A stretch of DNA of 64,000 nucleotides from Heracleum sosnowskyi (lineage: Eukaryota; Streptophyta; Magnoliopsida; Apiales; Apiaceae): NCBI GenBank assembly GCA_030848705.1, contig CM061245.1, positions 40,862,711 through 40,926,710 of the forward strand, given 5' to 3'. Shown here one piece after another: positions 31,271 through 41,378 of this stretch (the first letter of the stretch is position 1; the number at the start of each line of letters is the position of its first letter). The notes beneath the pieces were generated by a model, which saw nothing but the letters and a program-made list of their open reading frames with translations, did no database searches and had not been told where the DNA came from. The translations under genes were made by a program, and so were the position numbers.

Positions 31271-33583
31271 ATGTCGACAACCAAGTATGAAAGCATGAAG
31301 ATTCCCATCTTAAAGATATCAGAATATCCTTCATGGAGGGTAAAGATGCTGATGTACCTGGAGGCTATGGATCCTGACTACTTGGACAGGATTCGTGATG
31401 GACCATATATACCAACAAAGTTCGTAGAACGAACAGATACAGTACCAGAACATTATGTGGTCAAAGCTAAAGCTGAATGGACTCCAGAAGAAAAAGCTCA
31501 TGTACTCAGGGAACCAAAGATAAAGAATATCTTGCATAATAGCCTTGATGCTGTCATGTCAAACAGAGTGATTGCATGCAAATCTTCAAAAGAAATCTGG
31601 GATACTTTGGAAACTCAGTGCCAAGGATCTGCATCTGTCAAGAAAAACAGAAGGGCTCTTTTGATTCAAGAATATGAACAATTCGATGCAAGACCTGAAG
31701 AGAGCCTTACTGATCTATATGACAGATTCCTGACACTATTGAACATCTTATCCTTAGTTGACAAAGTATATGAAACTGAAGATTCAAACACCAAATTTCT
31801 TAGAGCTTTACCTGAAGAATGGGATACTCAGACCTCAATCATTAGACACCAGTATGATCTGAACATTGTGTCTCTTGATGAGATCTATGGGATGCTAAGA
31901 ACTCATGATCTTGAAGTTCAACAGAGGAAGAACAAGAAAAGCAGCAAGGCAAAGTCAATTGCTTTGAATGTAGAAGCAAAATCAAAAGGGAAAGCTATGG
32001 AGGTCTCTAGAAGGAAAGCAAGAGAAGCTGAGTCAGATCCTGACGACTCTTCATCAGATACTGATGGCAATCCTGATGCCAATACTGGTGATGAATCTTC
32101 TGATTCAGACATGGAAGAATTGGTTGCTATGATTGTCAGAAACTTCAGAAGGATGAAGTTCAGGAAGAATAGTAGACAAGGCAACTTTCAGAAAAAGACC
32201 TTCAAAGCAGACAAAGACAAGTATATCAAGAAGGACAGCAAGGGTAGCAAATTTGACAAATCAAAGGTTAGATGCTACAAGTGTAATGGTATGGGTCACT
32301 TTGCTTCTGAATGCAACAAGACAAAGGCACTCATCACATCAAGCAAGGATTGGATGGACTCTTCCTCAGAATCTGATACTGAGGTAGTCAACTATGCGTT
32401 AATGGCCAATGCTGATGTAACTGCTGCTCCTAATGATAAGGTACTAAATACTATCTTTGATTTTGATACTGATAATGCTTCTGAGTTAAGACGTTTTCTA
32501 AAGTCATTACATATTAGCTTTAGAAGTCAAACTGCTGAGAATACTAGAATCTTATCTGAGATGTCTGACCTTAGAAAAAGGAATGAGATATTAGAAGCTG
32601 AATTTTCTCGTATGCAAGAAGTACAAAAAGAATGTGATAATGCTAAACACATGCACTTAGAGATGACATCTAAATGTATTTCCCTTGAAAAAGAACTTGA
32701 ATATGCTAATGAGAAAATCAGAACCTGGACAGACTCTGGTAGGAAATTTCATGAGATTAATACCTCTAAGAATTGGAAAGAGTGTCTAGGATATAAGTCA
32801 GATGAGGATAAGAAATTGAAAGAGAAAATTGTCATTGATGAGACAGTCAGTCCAAAGACCTATAGACATGTTATAGACTCAACCAAATCTAAGATTACTC
32901 CTGTTAATTTTGTTTTTGGTAAGGATTCCAATTCTACTTTTGAAAAGGGATCTTCTTCTACTCAAGGAATTAAAATTATAAAGTCTAAACCTGTCATGAA
33001 CAAAGTCACTAAGAATGTAGGTCTATTGTCTCAGAAACAGCTTAAAGATAAAATCTGTAAGGTTACAGATAAGAAAAAGGAAGCTACTGTTAAGAGAAAC
33101 AGGAATGGTAAAATTGGGATCAATAAAGAGAATGGTTATAAGTATATCCCAAATGCACCTAGAAAGTGTTGTTTTAACTGTGGTAACTCTAATCATCTTG
33201 CTATTGATTGTAAGAAGAGTAAGAAGAAGATTACTGATATTCCTAAGTCTGATGTTAGGAATAGATCAGTACTCTATAAACCGCAGAAGTCCTGTTTTCA
33301 TTATGGTAGTCTATGGCATTCTATTTATACATGTAAAGAGTATCATGATTTGTACTATAACTTTTATGATCCATTGCCTAAGTTTGAAAGTAGTACAAAG
33401 TCTGATAGAACTGAAAATGTCATAATGAAGCATGCTTTTGTTAATACTGATACTGACAAAGCAAATCCTGATGGAGTAAATCCTGTCAGGACTGCTAAAG
33501 TCAAAAAGTCTTCTGCTGTTAAAATTAATAAATTGCATGAGAAAGGAACCCAACATGTATGGGTTCCTAAGTGTTCTAACTAG
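31271..33583 (+). CDS. Copy 2 gag polyprotein
   Basis: 770 codons from ATG, 37 bases past the primer site. Gag forms the virus-like particle and binds the element RNA. The N-terminal capsid part holds YPSWRVKMLMYLEAMD (near residue 20) and ALPEEWDTQTSIIRHQ (near residue 183). A first zinc knuckle CYKCNGMGHFASEC is at 335-348, then a coiled-coil-rich region (~400-500), a second knuckle CFNCGNSNHLAIDC at 634-647, and a degenerate third, CFHYGSLWHSIYTC at 675-688, whose second Cys is Tyr. It ends with TAG at 33581-33583; the next frame, in phase, is protease. In most copia elements gag and pol are one frame, so the TAG is either a mutation or a readthrough signal; I favour mutation. A long gag with extra knuckles suits the Sirevirus branch. 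Confidence 0.88.
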   Translation: MSTTKYESMKIPILKISEYPSWRVKMLMYLEAMDPDYLDRIRDGPYIPTKFVERTDTVPEHYVVKAKAEWTPEEKAHVLREPKIKNILHNSLDAVMSNRVIACKSSKEIWDTLETQCQGSASVKKNRRALLIQEYEQFDARPEESLTDLYDRFLTLLNILSLVDKVYETEDSNTKFLRALPEEWDTQTSIIRHQYDLNIVSLDEIYGMLRTHDLEVQQRKNKKSSKAKSIALNVEAKSKGKAMEVSRRKAREAESDPDDSSSDTDGNPDANTGDESSDSDMEELVAMIVRNFRRMKFRKNSRQGNFQKKTFKADKDKYIKKDSKGSKFDKSKVRCYKCNGMGHFASECNKTKALITSSKDWMDSSSESDTEVVNYALMANADVTAAPNDKVLNTIFDFDTDNASELRRFLKSLHISFRSQTAENTRILSEMSDLRKRNEILEAEFSRMQEVQKECDNAKHMHLEMTSKCISLEKELEYANEKIRTWTDSGRKFHEINTSKNWKECLGYKSDEDKKLKEKIVIDETVSPKTYRHVIDSTKSKITPVNFVFGKDSNSTFEKGSSSTQGIKIIKSKPVMNKVTKNVGLLSQKQLKDKICKVTDKKKEATVKRNRNGKIGINKENGYKYIPNAPRKCCFNCGNSNHLAIDCKKSKKKITDIPKSDVRNRSVLYKPQKSCFHYGSLWHSIYTCKEYHDLYYNFYDPLPKFESSTKSDRTENVIMKHAFVNTDTDKANPDGVNPVRTAKVKKSSAVKINKLHEKGTQHVWVPKCSN

Positions 33584-34105
33584 TGTGTTTCTATTCTGAT
33601 GCAGGGTAAAAAGAAAAATGTGTTAGTCATGGATAGTGGATGTTCTGTGCACATGACTGGAAACAAAGCCCTGTTATCAGAATATGAGGAAAAAGCTGGC
33701 CCAACTGTGTCTTATGGAGATGGCAACATTGGACAAACCTTGGGATATGGCAATATAATCATTGGAAATGTCATCATTGAGAAAGTAGCTCTAGTGAAGG
33801 GACTAAAACACAACTTGTTGAGTATTAGTCAAATCACTGACAGAGGTTATCATGTCAATTTCTATTCCACACATTGTGAAGTAGTCAGTAAAGCAACAGG
33901 GAAGATAGCACTAACTGGCTACAGGCATGGTAACATATATGAAGCCAACATTCTCTCAGATACTGATGGCTCCCCTACATGTTTCATCAGTAAAGCTTCA
34001 GTAGATGAAAGTTGGAATTGGCACAAGAAGCTTTCTCATCTCAACTTCAGCAACATCAATGAGTTGGTTAAGAAAGAGTTAGTAAGAGGATTACCTAATG
34101 TCTAA
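33584..34105 (+). pseudogene. Copy 2 protease and start of integrase
   Basis: In phase with gag after the TAG. The aspartic protease motif DSGCSVHMTG is at 33632 onward, followed by SYGDGNIGQTLGYGNI and HNLLSISQI. The integrase zinc-binding part begins with HKKLSHLNFSNINELV. TAA at 34103-34105 interrupts it before the CDACQKAK half of the HHCC motif at 34126-34149. The TAA is compatible with a CAA-to-TAA change. Confidence 0.85.
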
Positions 34106-36256
34106 TATACACCTGATGGACTCTGTGATGCATGCCAAAAAGCAAAACAAAGAAGGACATCATTCCAGAGTAAATCAGAATCCTCTATTGAAGAACCATA
34201 TCACATGCTACATCTTGATCTGTTTGGTCCAGTCAACATCATGTCCATCAGTAAGAAAAGGTACACTCTTGTAATTGTTGATGAATATTCTAGATTCACC
34301 TGGGTGTATTTTCTGCATAGAAAAGATGAAACTCCTGAAGTTCTGTTGGATCATGTGAGGATGATTGAGACAACCACAAAGTACAAAGTCAAGATTCTGA
34401 GAAGTGATAATGGTACTGAATTTAAGAATTCAAAGATGGAAGAGTTCTGCAAATACAAAGGAATCATTCAACAATTCTCTACTCCTGGCACACCTCAGCA
34501 AAATGGAGTAGTAGAAAGGAAGAATAGAACTCTTATTGAAGCTGGCAGAACTATGTTGGAAGAAGCTAAATTACCTACATATTTCTGGGCAGAAGTAGTC
34601 AACACAGCATGCTATACACAAAATCTCACATTGATAAACAGGCATGGTGTTACTCCTTATCAGTCTCTCAAAGAGAAGAAACCAAGTCTGAAGCATTTGC
34701 ATGTGTTTGGCTGTAAATGTTTTGTTCTCAGAACTCATCCTGAACAGCTAGGGAAATTTGAAACAAAGGCTGATGAAGGAATATTCATAGGTTATCCTAC
34801 ATCCAGAGCCTTCAGAGTTTTTAATTTGAGAACAAGAACTGTCATGGAGTCAATACATGTATCTTTTGATGACAAGAAGATAACTGGAATCATTGAAGAC
34901 TCGCATGATAGATTGTTATTTGAAAATGAAGCTTCCAAGGAACCTGAAGAAAGTGAATCAGATCCTGTCAATACATCAGATCCTGATGGGTCACCAAATC
35001 CTGATGACACACCAGATACTGATGGTGCTAATACTGATGATACAAACAATAGTGATACAACTAGTAGTGCTAATGTTGAGGGGGAGCAACGACATTCTAC
35101 TACAAGTTCAGAGTTAACTCAATCATCAGGACAGAATTCTTCAGATGCTGATTCAAGTGAAGATCCTGATAACACATCAGGAGGGTATAGCAATAATTCA
35201 GGGAGAGCTTCAAATCAATCAAATTCTTTCAATCAAGATGACACCAATCCAGGGGGAGCATCTACTTCAAGAAACAATTTGACACCAGCAAGGAAATGGA
35301 CTAAAGATCATACTCCTGATTTGATAATTGGAGATCCTGATGCAGGTGTTCAAACAAGAAGTGCAACTCAGAATGAATGTTTATATAATAACTTTCTATC
35401 CAAGGAGGAGCCTAAGAAAGTTGAAGATGCACTTAAAGATGCTGATTGGGTTACTGCAATGCAAGAAGAACTGAATGAATTTGAAAGGAATGAAGTCTGG
35501 AAACTGGTACCAAGACCAAAGAATAGATCAATTGTTGGTACAAAGTGGATTTTCAAGAACAAGACTGATTCTGATGGAGTCATTATCAGAAATAAAGCAA
35601 GGCTAGTTGCAAAGGGGTATTCCCAACAAGAGGGAATTGACTATGATGAAACTTTTGCTCCTGTTGCAAGACTAGAAGCCATCAGGATATTTCTTGCTTA
35701 TGCAGCACATAAGAAATTCAAGGTTTTCCAGATGGATGTTAAAAGTGCTTTCTTAAATGGTGAACTGGAGGAAGAAGTTTATGTTGAACAACCTCCTGGT
35801 TTCATTGATCCTAAATATCCAGATCATGTCTACAGACTGGATAAGGCACTTTATGGACTAAAGCAAGCTCCAAGAGCATGGTATGAAACCTTAGCTCAAT
35901 TCTTACTGGAAAGTGGATTCAAAAGAGGTGCAATTGATAAAACTCTATTTTATTTGAATCATGGTAAGGAGTTGCTGTTAGTTCAGATTTATGTTGATGA
36001 TATCATTTTTGGGTCAACAAACAACAAGCTGTGTGAAAAGTTTTCCAAGCTTATGCAGTCAAGATATCAAATGAGCATGATGGGAGAAATGAGTTACTTT
36101 CTGGGTCTTCAAGTTAAACAGACTGATGAAGGGATTTTTATTAATCAGTCTAAATACACAAGGAAGTTGCTGATACTGCTACTAAAGCTGTGGTACCTTT
36201 ATCAAAACCACAAAAGACAAGGAAATTCTCAAAGAGCAGGTATCATATTCCTTTGA
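34106..36256 (+). pseudogene. Copy 2 integrase catalytic core and reverse transcriptase (3' truncated)
   Basis: The open frame restarts at 34205 after the TAA. The integrase core shows LHLDLFGPVN, LRSDNGTEF and GVVERKNRTLIEAGRTMLEE, the D,D,E set that inserts element DNA into the genome. A linker of Asn-Pro-Asp/Thr-Asp repeats (about residues 245-360) leads to the RT with VWKLVPRPKNRSIVGTKWIF, MDVKSAFLNGELEEEVYVEQ and intact YVDD at residues 596-599. After GLQVKQTDEGIFINQSKYTR the frame runs into sequence from the extra ORF, out of phase, and stops at 36256. The end of RT and all of RNase H are gone, so the polymerase cannot be complete. Confidence 0.88.
36158..36173 (+). other. Deletion joint in copy 2 at a 16-bp repeat
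   Basis: ACAAGGAAGTTGCTGA. Left of it copy 2 matches the RT of copy 1 (to 29331); right of it copy 2 matches the extra ORF of copy 1 (from 41231). The same 16 bases occur exactly at 41231-41246 in copy 1, and 13 of 16 at 29316-29331. About 2.4 kb was lost between the two. Confidence 0.85.
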
Positions 36257-39200
36257 CAGTGCAAATGAAGGATACTGATATTCAGACATCAAATCCTGAT
36301 GTTAGTATTCCTGATGCAACAACAAAAGTTGTCTCTATATCAGACTCTCCAGCCTCTCCATCTCAGATTCGAGGACATTCTTGGGAGAAGGTATCTACAA
36401 CTGCTTCCTTGGTTGGTCTTACACCTACATCAAAGAAAAAGAGGAATGCAGAAGAGTTAGTCTATCAGAGACAGAAGAAGCTGAAAGGATCAAGCCCACA
36501 AGAACCTGAATTTCAGAGTAATTCAGCAGCTACTGTTGATCCTGCCACACAAGAACCACTCAATCAATGTTTGGGTGAAGGCTTAGCTAGTGGAATGGTC
36601 ACACAAGAACCATTTTCTCAAAGGGAGAATGAAGACATCAACATTCCAGCTACACAAGAACCATCTTCTCAAAGTGAAGATGCAGGCAAAGCTACAGCTT
36701 CTGTTGAAAGATTGGTCGAGAACATTGTCAATGAGGGAAGCACACAAGAACCTTTAGCTCAAAGTGTTGAAGCAGCTTCTGAACCTCAAGCTCCACAAGA
36801 ACCATTGGTAGCAAATACTGATGCAAGCATATCAAATCCTGACGATGTTCATCCTGACGCTAGTGGTGCTCCTGATAATGAACCTATTTTGATTCAGCCA
36901 CTTCGTTCAAGACCAATAGATCATCCTATCTCAGAACCACAGGATAAACTGAAAGGTATTGCAATTCCTGATCCTGACATATCTCATGGTTCTGATGATG
37001 ATAATTCTGATGATGATAGTGATGATGATAATGAGAATAGAAAAGAGAAGGAACAGCTTGCTACAGCACTCAAGATTAGTCTTGGAACTAATTTTGGTTC
37101 GTCAAGTACATATATGGCTGGCAATGCTTTCACTGGGAAAGATCAGAGACAAGATTTTTCTTTTCCTTCCTTTGATCCTGCAGAGGCATTTAGACAGAAT
37201 GAATGGAACAATTCATGGCACAATTCTGATGAATCTATCAGTTTTTCTTCTGCTATTGAACATGCCTATAATGCAGTGAAGTCTATAGAGAATCAAGACT
37301 TGAAGAATCATCTGAAGGCTACAACTCTGTTATCCAAAAGCTTGAAAAGTGAGATTGATTCTATCAAGGGTTCAACTGAAAAAGTGAGGACTGATATCTT
37401 TAATAATTTTACAAAGGTGCCTACTACTTTCCAACTGAGAGTAATAGAATCCCAAGTGAAATCTGTTGTTTCAGAACAAACCTCCATCAAACAACGAATT
37501 GATTCTCTGGATACTAAGGTAACTGAAATTCAAGCCTCTCTTTCCTTAATTTTGCAATTATTGTCAAATCCTGATGTCAAAAAGGGGGAGAAGGTTATTC
37601 AGTCAAAATGTACACCTGATCTAGTATTAAGGAATAATGATGATGATACTGGAGATGATGGTGGTGACAAAGCGATACAAGGAGAAACCTCTGATGCTGT
37701 TGTTATGAAGTCTACAATTCAAACTTTGCAAAGTCAAACAACACAGTCAACTCATGTTTCTGATTCTGGAGTTAAGAAAGTAAGAACATTGATGCAATCT
37801 CAGATCCTGACGGAAGAACAAATCCTGACACCTGGTCATGGACAAATTCTTGCTACAATTCCTGAAGGTGATGAAGATGTGATTATTGATAATCCTGAAG
37901 ATGCATCAAATTTATTCCAGAAGTTTTCTACAAAAGACGGCAGAATTGTTACTCTATATCACACTGATAAAAGAGTTCAACAATTATATGCAAGAAAAGC
38001 ACTCTCTACAGCAAGTGAAGAATATCCAGATCTCTCATATGAAGAATTCTTGAGATTACAAAGAGAGACAATGGAAAGCTATACTGCTCCTGCTAGAGGT
38101 AGAGGAAGCAGAGGTAGGAGAGGTGCTAGAAGAAGTAAAAGAGGTTCTTCAACTCAAATATTACCTAGACAGACAAGGTCTAGAGGGTTAAGAATTGAAG
38201 AAATTCCTGAACCTATTCAAACTCTAGTAGTTCCTGACAGATCTACTTTTGGTGATGATGGAATTGTTGAAGAAGAACCTGAATTGAGAAGAAAATCAAG
38301 AAAATCAACTCTCAGCAATACAAATCAAATTGAAGATTCTAATCCTGACAATATTCAAGATCCTGACGAATCTGAAATTCTGCAAAAGGTTGATTTGATA
38401 ATCTTATCTACTGTTGTTGATTGTCACAACAAAGAAGTAGATGAAGAAGAAGAAGCCAGAAGAAGAGATATTACAAGAAGAACAAATGAAGATTTCAATC
38501 TCTATCTACAAAGGCTTAAAGTTTCAAATAAAAGACAATGGAGAAATTCAAGCAGACAAGAATCTTTACTGGAAAGAAGCTACACTTTTGAAAAGGAAAA
38601 AGACAAGAAGTGGAAACATATTAGCACATTAAGTTGTGATACACCTATCAATTTTCAGTCTGGTGGAATTATTACAAGCGCTTCAAGTGTTGTTGATTTG
38701 TCTGATATGGCTAGATCAAAAGCACTCTGGTTAAAGATGTTTTCAAATCTGAAGCAATTGTCAAGTAATTCAAGAGGAGGTATTGGACACAGAGATGGTG
38801 AATATCTGAATATGTCATATGTTGATCCTTACTCCTTGACAGAAATTGGAGGTACTTTAACTTCTGAAAACCTGAACAATTTATTATCTGTTGATATAGT
38901 TATAGATTGTCATGATGGTTTTGAAAAGAAAGAAAAGCTTCTGTACTTCATGAAAGATGGTAGTGTGAAGATTCTATCTATTCAAGATCTGCTGATGAAA
39001 ACTACACAGGAATTGAAATATGTTCACTATCTGTTAAGATGGAAGAACCAAGTGTACAAAGTATGGGCTGACATGATTTTGTCAACTATAAGAAGAAGAC
39101 TGGATGGAAACAGTAATTTCGATGGTAATTATACTCCCATGTACTTAAATCAAAGAGGTCAGGATGTGGAAATGCAAAGGGGTACTGCTGTTAAAGAAGT

Positions 39201-39444
39201 AAATTTTGGCATGACTCATCTTTCTCTCAATCCTGATGGGAAGGAAATTGCTTATCTTTTGCTTGAAGAGCACAGTCTACAGAGAAACTCCATACAGAAT
39301 CTCAGAGCAGCTATCTACCAGATTAATGAGGAAGATGAAGAACTCAGAAATCTTAAGGAAAGACTGATTCAAATTCTTGAAGAAAAAGAAGAAAGTTTAT
39401 TATCCAACTTCTTGAAGATGAATCTCTTCTATCACAAAGCTTAA
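36190..39444 (+). CDS. Copy 2 envelope-like ORF, C-terminal part (1,084 codons)
   Basis: A long open frame homologous to copy 1's extra ORF from its middle onward; the upstream half was lost in the internal deletion. Visible parts: repeats around TQEP (residues ~115-210), an acidic stretch DDDNSDDDSDDDNENRKEKE (~275-294), helical segments (~340-460), an Arg/Gly-rich patch ARGRGSRGRRGARRSKRG (635-652), a conserved C-terminal block (LKYVHYLLRWKNQVYKVW, ~940) and a final coiled coil (INEEDEELRNLKERLIQILE). No signal peptide or membrane segment is seen, so the name envelope-like reflects position, not evidence. The first Met here is probably not a natural start. Confidence 0.7.
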   Translation: MVPLSKPQKTRKFSKSRYHIPLTVQMKDTDIQTSNPDVSIPDATTKVVSISDSPASPSQIRGHSWEKVSTTASLVGLTPTSKKKRNAEELVYQRQKKLKGSSPQEPEFQSNSAATVDPATQEPLNQCLGEGLASGMVTQEPFSQRENEDINIPATQEPSSQSEDAGKATASVERLVENIVNEGSTQEPLAQSVEAASEPQAPQEPLVANTDASISNPDDVHPDASGAPDNEPILIQPLRSRPIDHPISEPQDKLKGIAIPDPDISHGSDDDNSDDDSDDDNENRKEKEQLATALKISLGTNFGSSSTYMAGNAFTGKDQRQDFSFPSFDPAEAFRQNEWNNSWHNSDESISFSSAIEHAYNAVKSIENQDLKNHLKATTLLSKSLKSEIDSIKGSTEKVRTDIFNNFTKVPTTFQLRVIESQVKSVVSEQTSIKQRIDSLDTKVTEIQASLSLILQLLSNPDVKKGEKVIQSKCTPDLVLRNNDDDTGDDGGDKAIQGETSDAVVMKSTIQTLQSQTTQSTHVSDSGVKKVRTLMQSQILTEEQILTPGHGQILATIPEGDEDVIIDNPEDASNLFQKFSTKDGRIVTLYHTDKRVQQLYARKALSTASEEYPDLSYEEFLRLQRETMESYTAPARGRGSRGRRGARRSKRGSSTQILPRQTRSRGLRIEEIPEPIQTLVVPDRSTFGDDGIVEEEPELRRKSRKSTLSNTNQIEDSNPDNIQDPDESEILQKVDLIILSTVVDCHNKEVDEEEEARRRDITRRTNEDFNLYLQRLKVSNKRQWRNSSRQESLLERSYTFEKEKDKKWKHISTLSCDTPINFQSGGIITSASSVVDLSDMARSKALWLKMFSNLKQLSSNSRGGIGHRDGEYLNMSYVDPYSLTEIGGTLTSENLNNLLSVDIVIDCHDGFEKKEKLLYFMKDGSVKILSIQDLLMKTTQELKYVHYLLRWKNQVYKVWADMILSTIRRRLDGNSNFDGNYTPMYLNQRGQDVEMQRGTAVKEVNFGMTHLSLNPDGKEIAYLLLEEHSLQRNSIQNLRAAIYQINEEDEELRNLKERLIQILEEKEESLLSNFLKMNLFYHKA

Positions 39445-39553
39445 ACAGATAAGTTGTTTCTGAAGATACTTGTACATTTTGATACATGTTTTTGACATCA
39501 TTGAAATTTTGGAATCTATACTTTATTTCACAAAGTATGAGATTGGGGGAGAT
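39445..39553 (+). other. Copy 2 3' untranslated stretch and polypurine tract
   Basis: A short non-coding segment ending in GAGATTGGGGGAGAT directly before the 3' LTR. The G-rich tract primes plus-strand DNA synthesis. Confidence 0.8.
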
Positions 39554-40155
39554 TGTTAGATCAGAATTCAATGATCGTCAGAAGCTAGACTCAACTGATC
39601 AGGATTGCTGACGTCATCAGTATTGCATGGTCATCAGTATTTGATCAAGCGTCAGTATCTTATTGATCATCAGGATTCCTACTCAGACTATGATCAGGTT
39701 TGATCATCAGGACTTGAAGCTGATCAGGATTCCTACTTCGAGTTATATTTGGAGTCTAGATAAACATGGAAGTTTGTTCCTGGTTTGTAGAATGCAGCTA
39801 TCGATTAAAGATATGTTTCTATCTTTATTATGATTAGGACTTATCTTGTTATTGATAGAGAAGCTGTGTGCACTATATAAACACAGTTTTGGTTTCGATT
39901 TATGTACTGATCAGAGAGAGAGAACATAATCGGAGAGAAGCTCTTAAGAACAGAATTTCTTGAGAGAGTTTTTGTAAGCTAGCAGCTCTTAAGAATATCA
40001 GAATTTCTTAAGAGAGTTTGTAACAGTTTTATATCAAAGTTAATAAAGCTGTTATTGTTATTATTATTGATCTTTCATATTTGTGTTATATAAAGTCGAG
40101 AATCTTATACAATTGTATTCAACCCCCTTCTACAATTGTTATTTACTGGGCAACA
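39554..40155 (+). repeat. Copy 2 3' LTR
   Basis: 602 bp, TGTTAGATCAG ... GGGCAACA, apparently identical to 30619-31220. It carries the same TGACGTCA (39609-39616) and TATATAAA. Followed by the AAAAA duplication. Confidence 0.95.
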
Positions 40156-41378
40156 AAAAAAACAGTAATTAGTGGTGTTACTTTTGCCACTAATAATTTT
40201 GTAGCTGTTTTAGATCATCAGGAATTGCCTAATGAGTTCCATGTTATTTAAGATTTCTTAGCTTCAAGTCCATTGAAGTTTGCACTAACAGAACCTGCAA
40301 GTGTTTCGTTTAAGTCAATTATGCAGGTGTGGAACACAGTTACTTTTGACAAAGGTCACTCAGGCTCAATCCTGATGAGCTTCGAGTTTGATGGGGTTAC
40401 TCACTATGGGGTTATTTGAGTTTGTTACTAAGTTAGGCTACAATGGGGAGGTTAAAAGATATGGCAATCTCTTCAGGACAAAGCTCAAGAAGGAATGGAA
40501 CTATATCTTTGACACCATAAGTCGATGTTTCCTGAACAAGACTTCTAATTTTGATGCTCTACCATCAGGATCACTCAAAATAGGGTACTCTCTTATATAC
40601 TCTACTGTTTTTGATTATAGGTCATTTATTCTGAAAGCTTTAAGTGATAGGAAATCAGATAAGTTAGGTTCTGTCTGTTTTCTTAGATTTTACAGTTGAT
40701 TTTTAATCACTCTTGTCCTAATGCTGTTTTTGAAGAGGATGTAATTCTACCAATTTGTAGAATTACTGAGAACAATGTTAAGTCCTTAGTCAACAGTGAT
40801 AAGGCAAATGGTTTTACAGGCAATGCCTACATTCCTGATGAGGTCAGGCTTTTCTTGAAAGAGAAAATGCCTACTTATTATGGAACAGTTTCTGATACTA
40901 TGGGGCAAGGCCAATCACACCTTGTTCCTGACACAAGCATCCCTCCCAAACACTCTAAACACTCATCAACCACCTCTAATGTCTCTCAAAAGACTTTAGT
41001 TGTAAAATCAAAGAAATCAGCTAGATCTGATGTGTCTGGAAGGCAATCAGGATCAAAGGATTTCTCCTCTACACCACTCACCAAACAGAAGAAATAAGGG
41101 GGTGTACAAGGGGTCCTGGTGAAGCCAGCTGATAAGGTTGAGGAGGTTGTTTCTGTAAAAAGAAAGTTAGTTTTAAAGGATGAAACTGATTCTGAGGATG
41201 ATATGCCTAAATCCTCCAAATTTAAGTTGAACAAGGAAGTTGCTGATACTGCAAGTGAAGCTGTGGCACCATCTTCTAAGCCACAGAAGAAAAGAAAATT
41301 GACAAAAAGCAGGTATCATATTCCTTTGAAGACACATGATACTGATGGACAGGACATTTCAATTCCTGATGAGTAGTC

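Larger units (their letters stand above)
30619..40155 (+). mobile_element. Sirevirus-type Ty1/copia element, copy 2 (young, RNase H deleted)
   Basis: 9,537 bp bounded by two 602-bp LTRs that appear identical, flanked by AAAAA on both sides (30614-30618 and 40156-40160). It is inserted in the envelope-like ORF of copy 1. Order: LTR, primer site, gag, protease, integrase, RT, then directly the second half of the envelope-like ORF, polypurine tract, LTR. RNase H and the first half of the extra ORF are absent; the joint lies at 36158-36173. Identical LTRs mean very recent insertion, yet stops exist in gag-pol, so the element probably used proteins from a relative. Confidence 0.9.
30590..41373 (+). 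pseudogene. Copy 1 envelope-like ORF, N-terminal half (split by copy 2)
   Basis: It starts ATGGTGTCCTCATCATTCAT at 30590, is interrupted after 30618 by copy 2, and resumes at 40161. After an early stop (TAA near 40249) come DFLASSPLKFALTEPASVS and MQVWNTVTF, then a frame change near 40390. Next are KLGYNGEVKRYGNLFR and WNYIFDTISRCFLNKTSNFD (to 40699), then MIFNHSCPNAVFEEDVILPI and a Ser/Lys-rich tail (40696-41373). The pattern DFL...YALT...FW/VW and the later helical part match the long extra ORF of Sireviruses, called envelope-like by position only. At least two stops and two frameshifts make it dead. Confidence 0.65.

Noticed and set aside
33581..33583. gag/pol TAG as a programmed readthrough site
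   Set aside because: The context TAG TGT GTT does not look like known readthrough signals such as TAG CAR YYA, and a second stop (34103) follows in pol; a mutation is simpler, though readthrough cannot be excluded.
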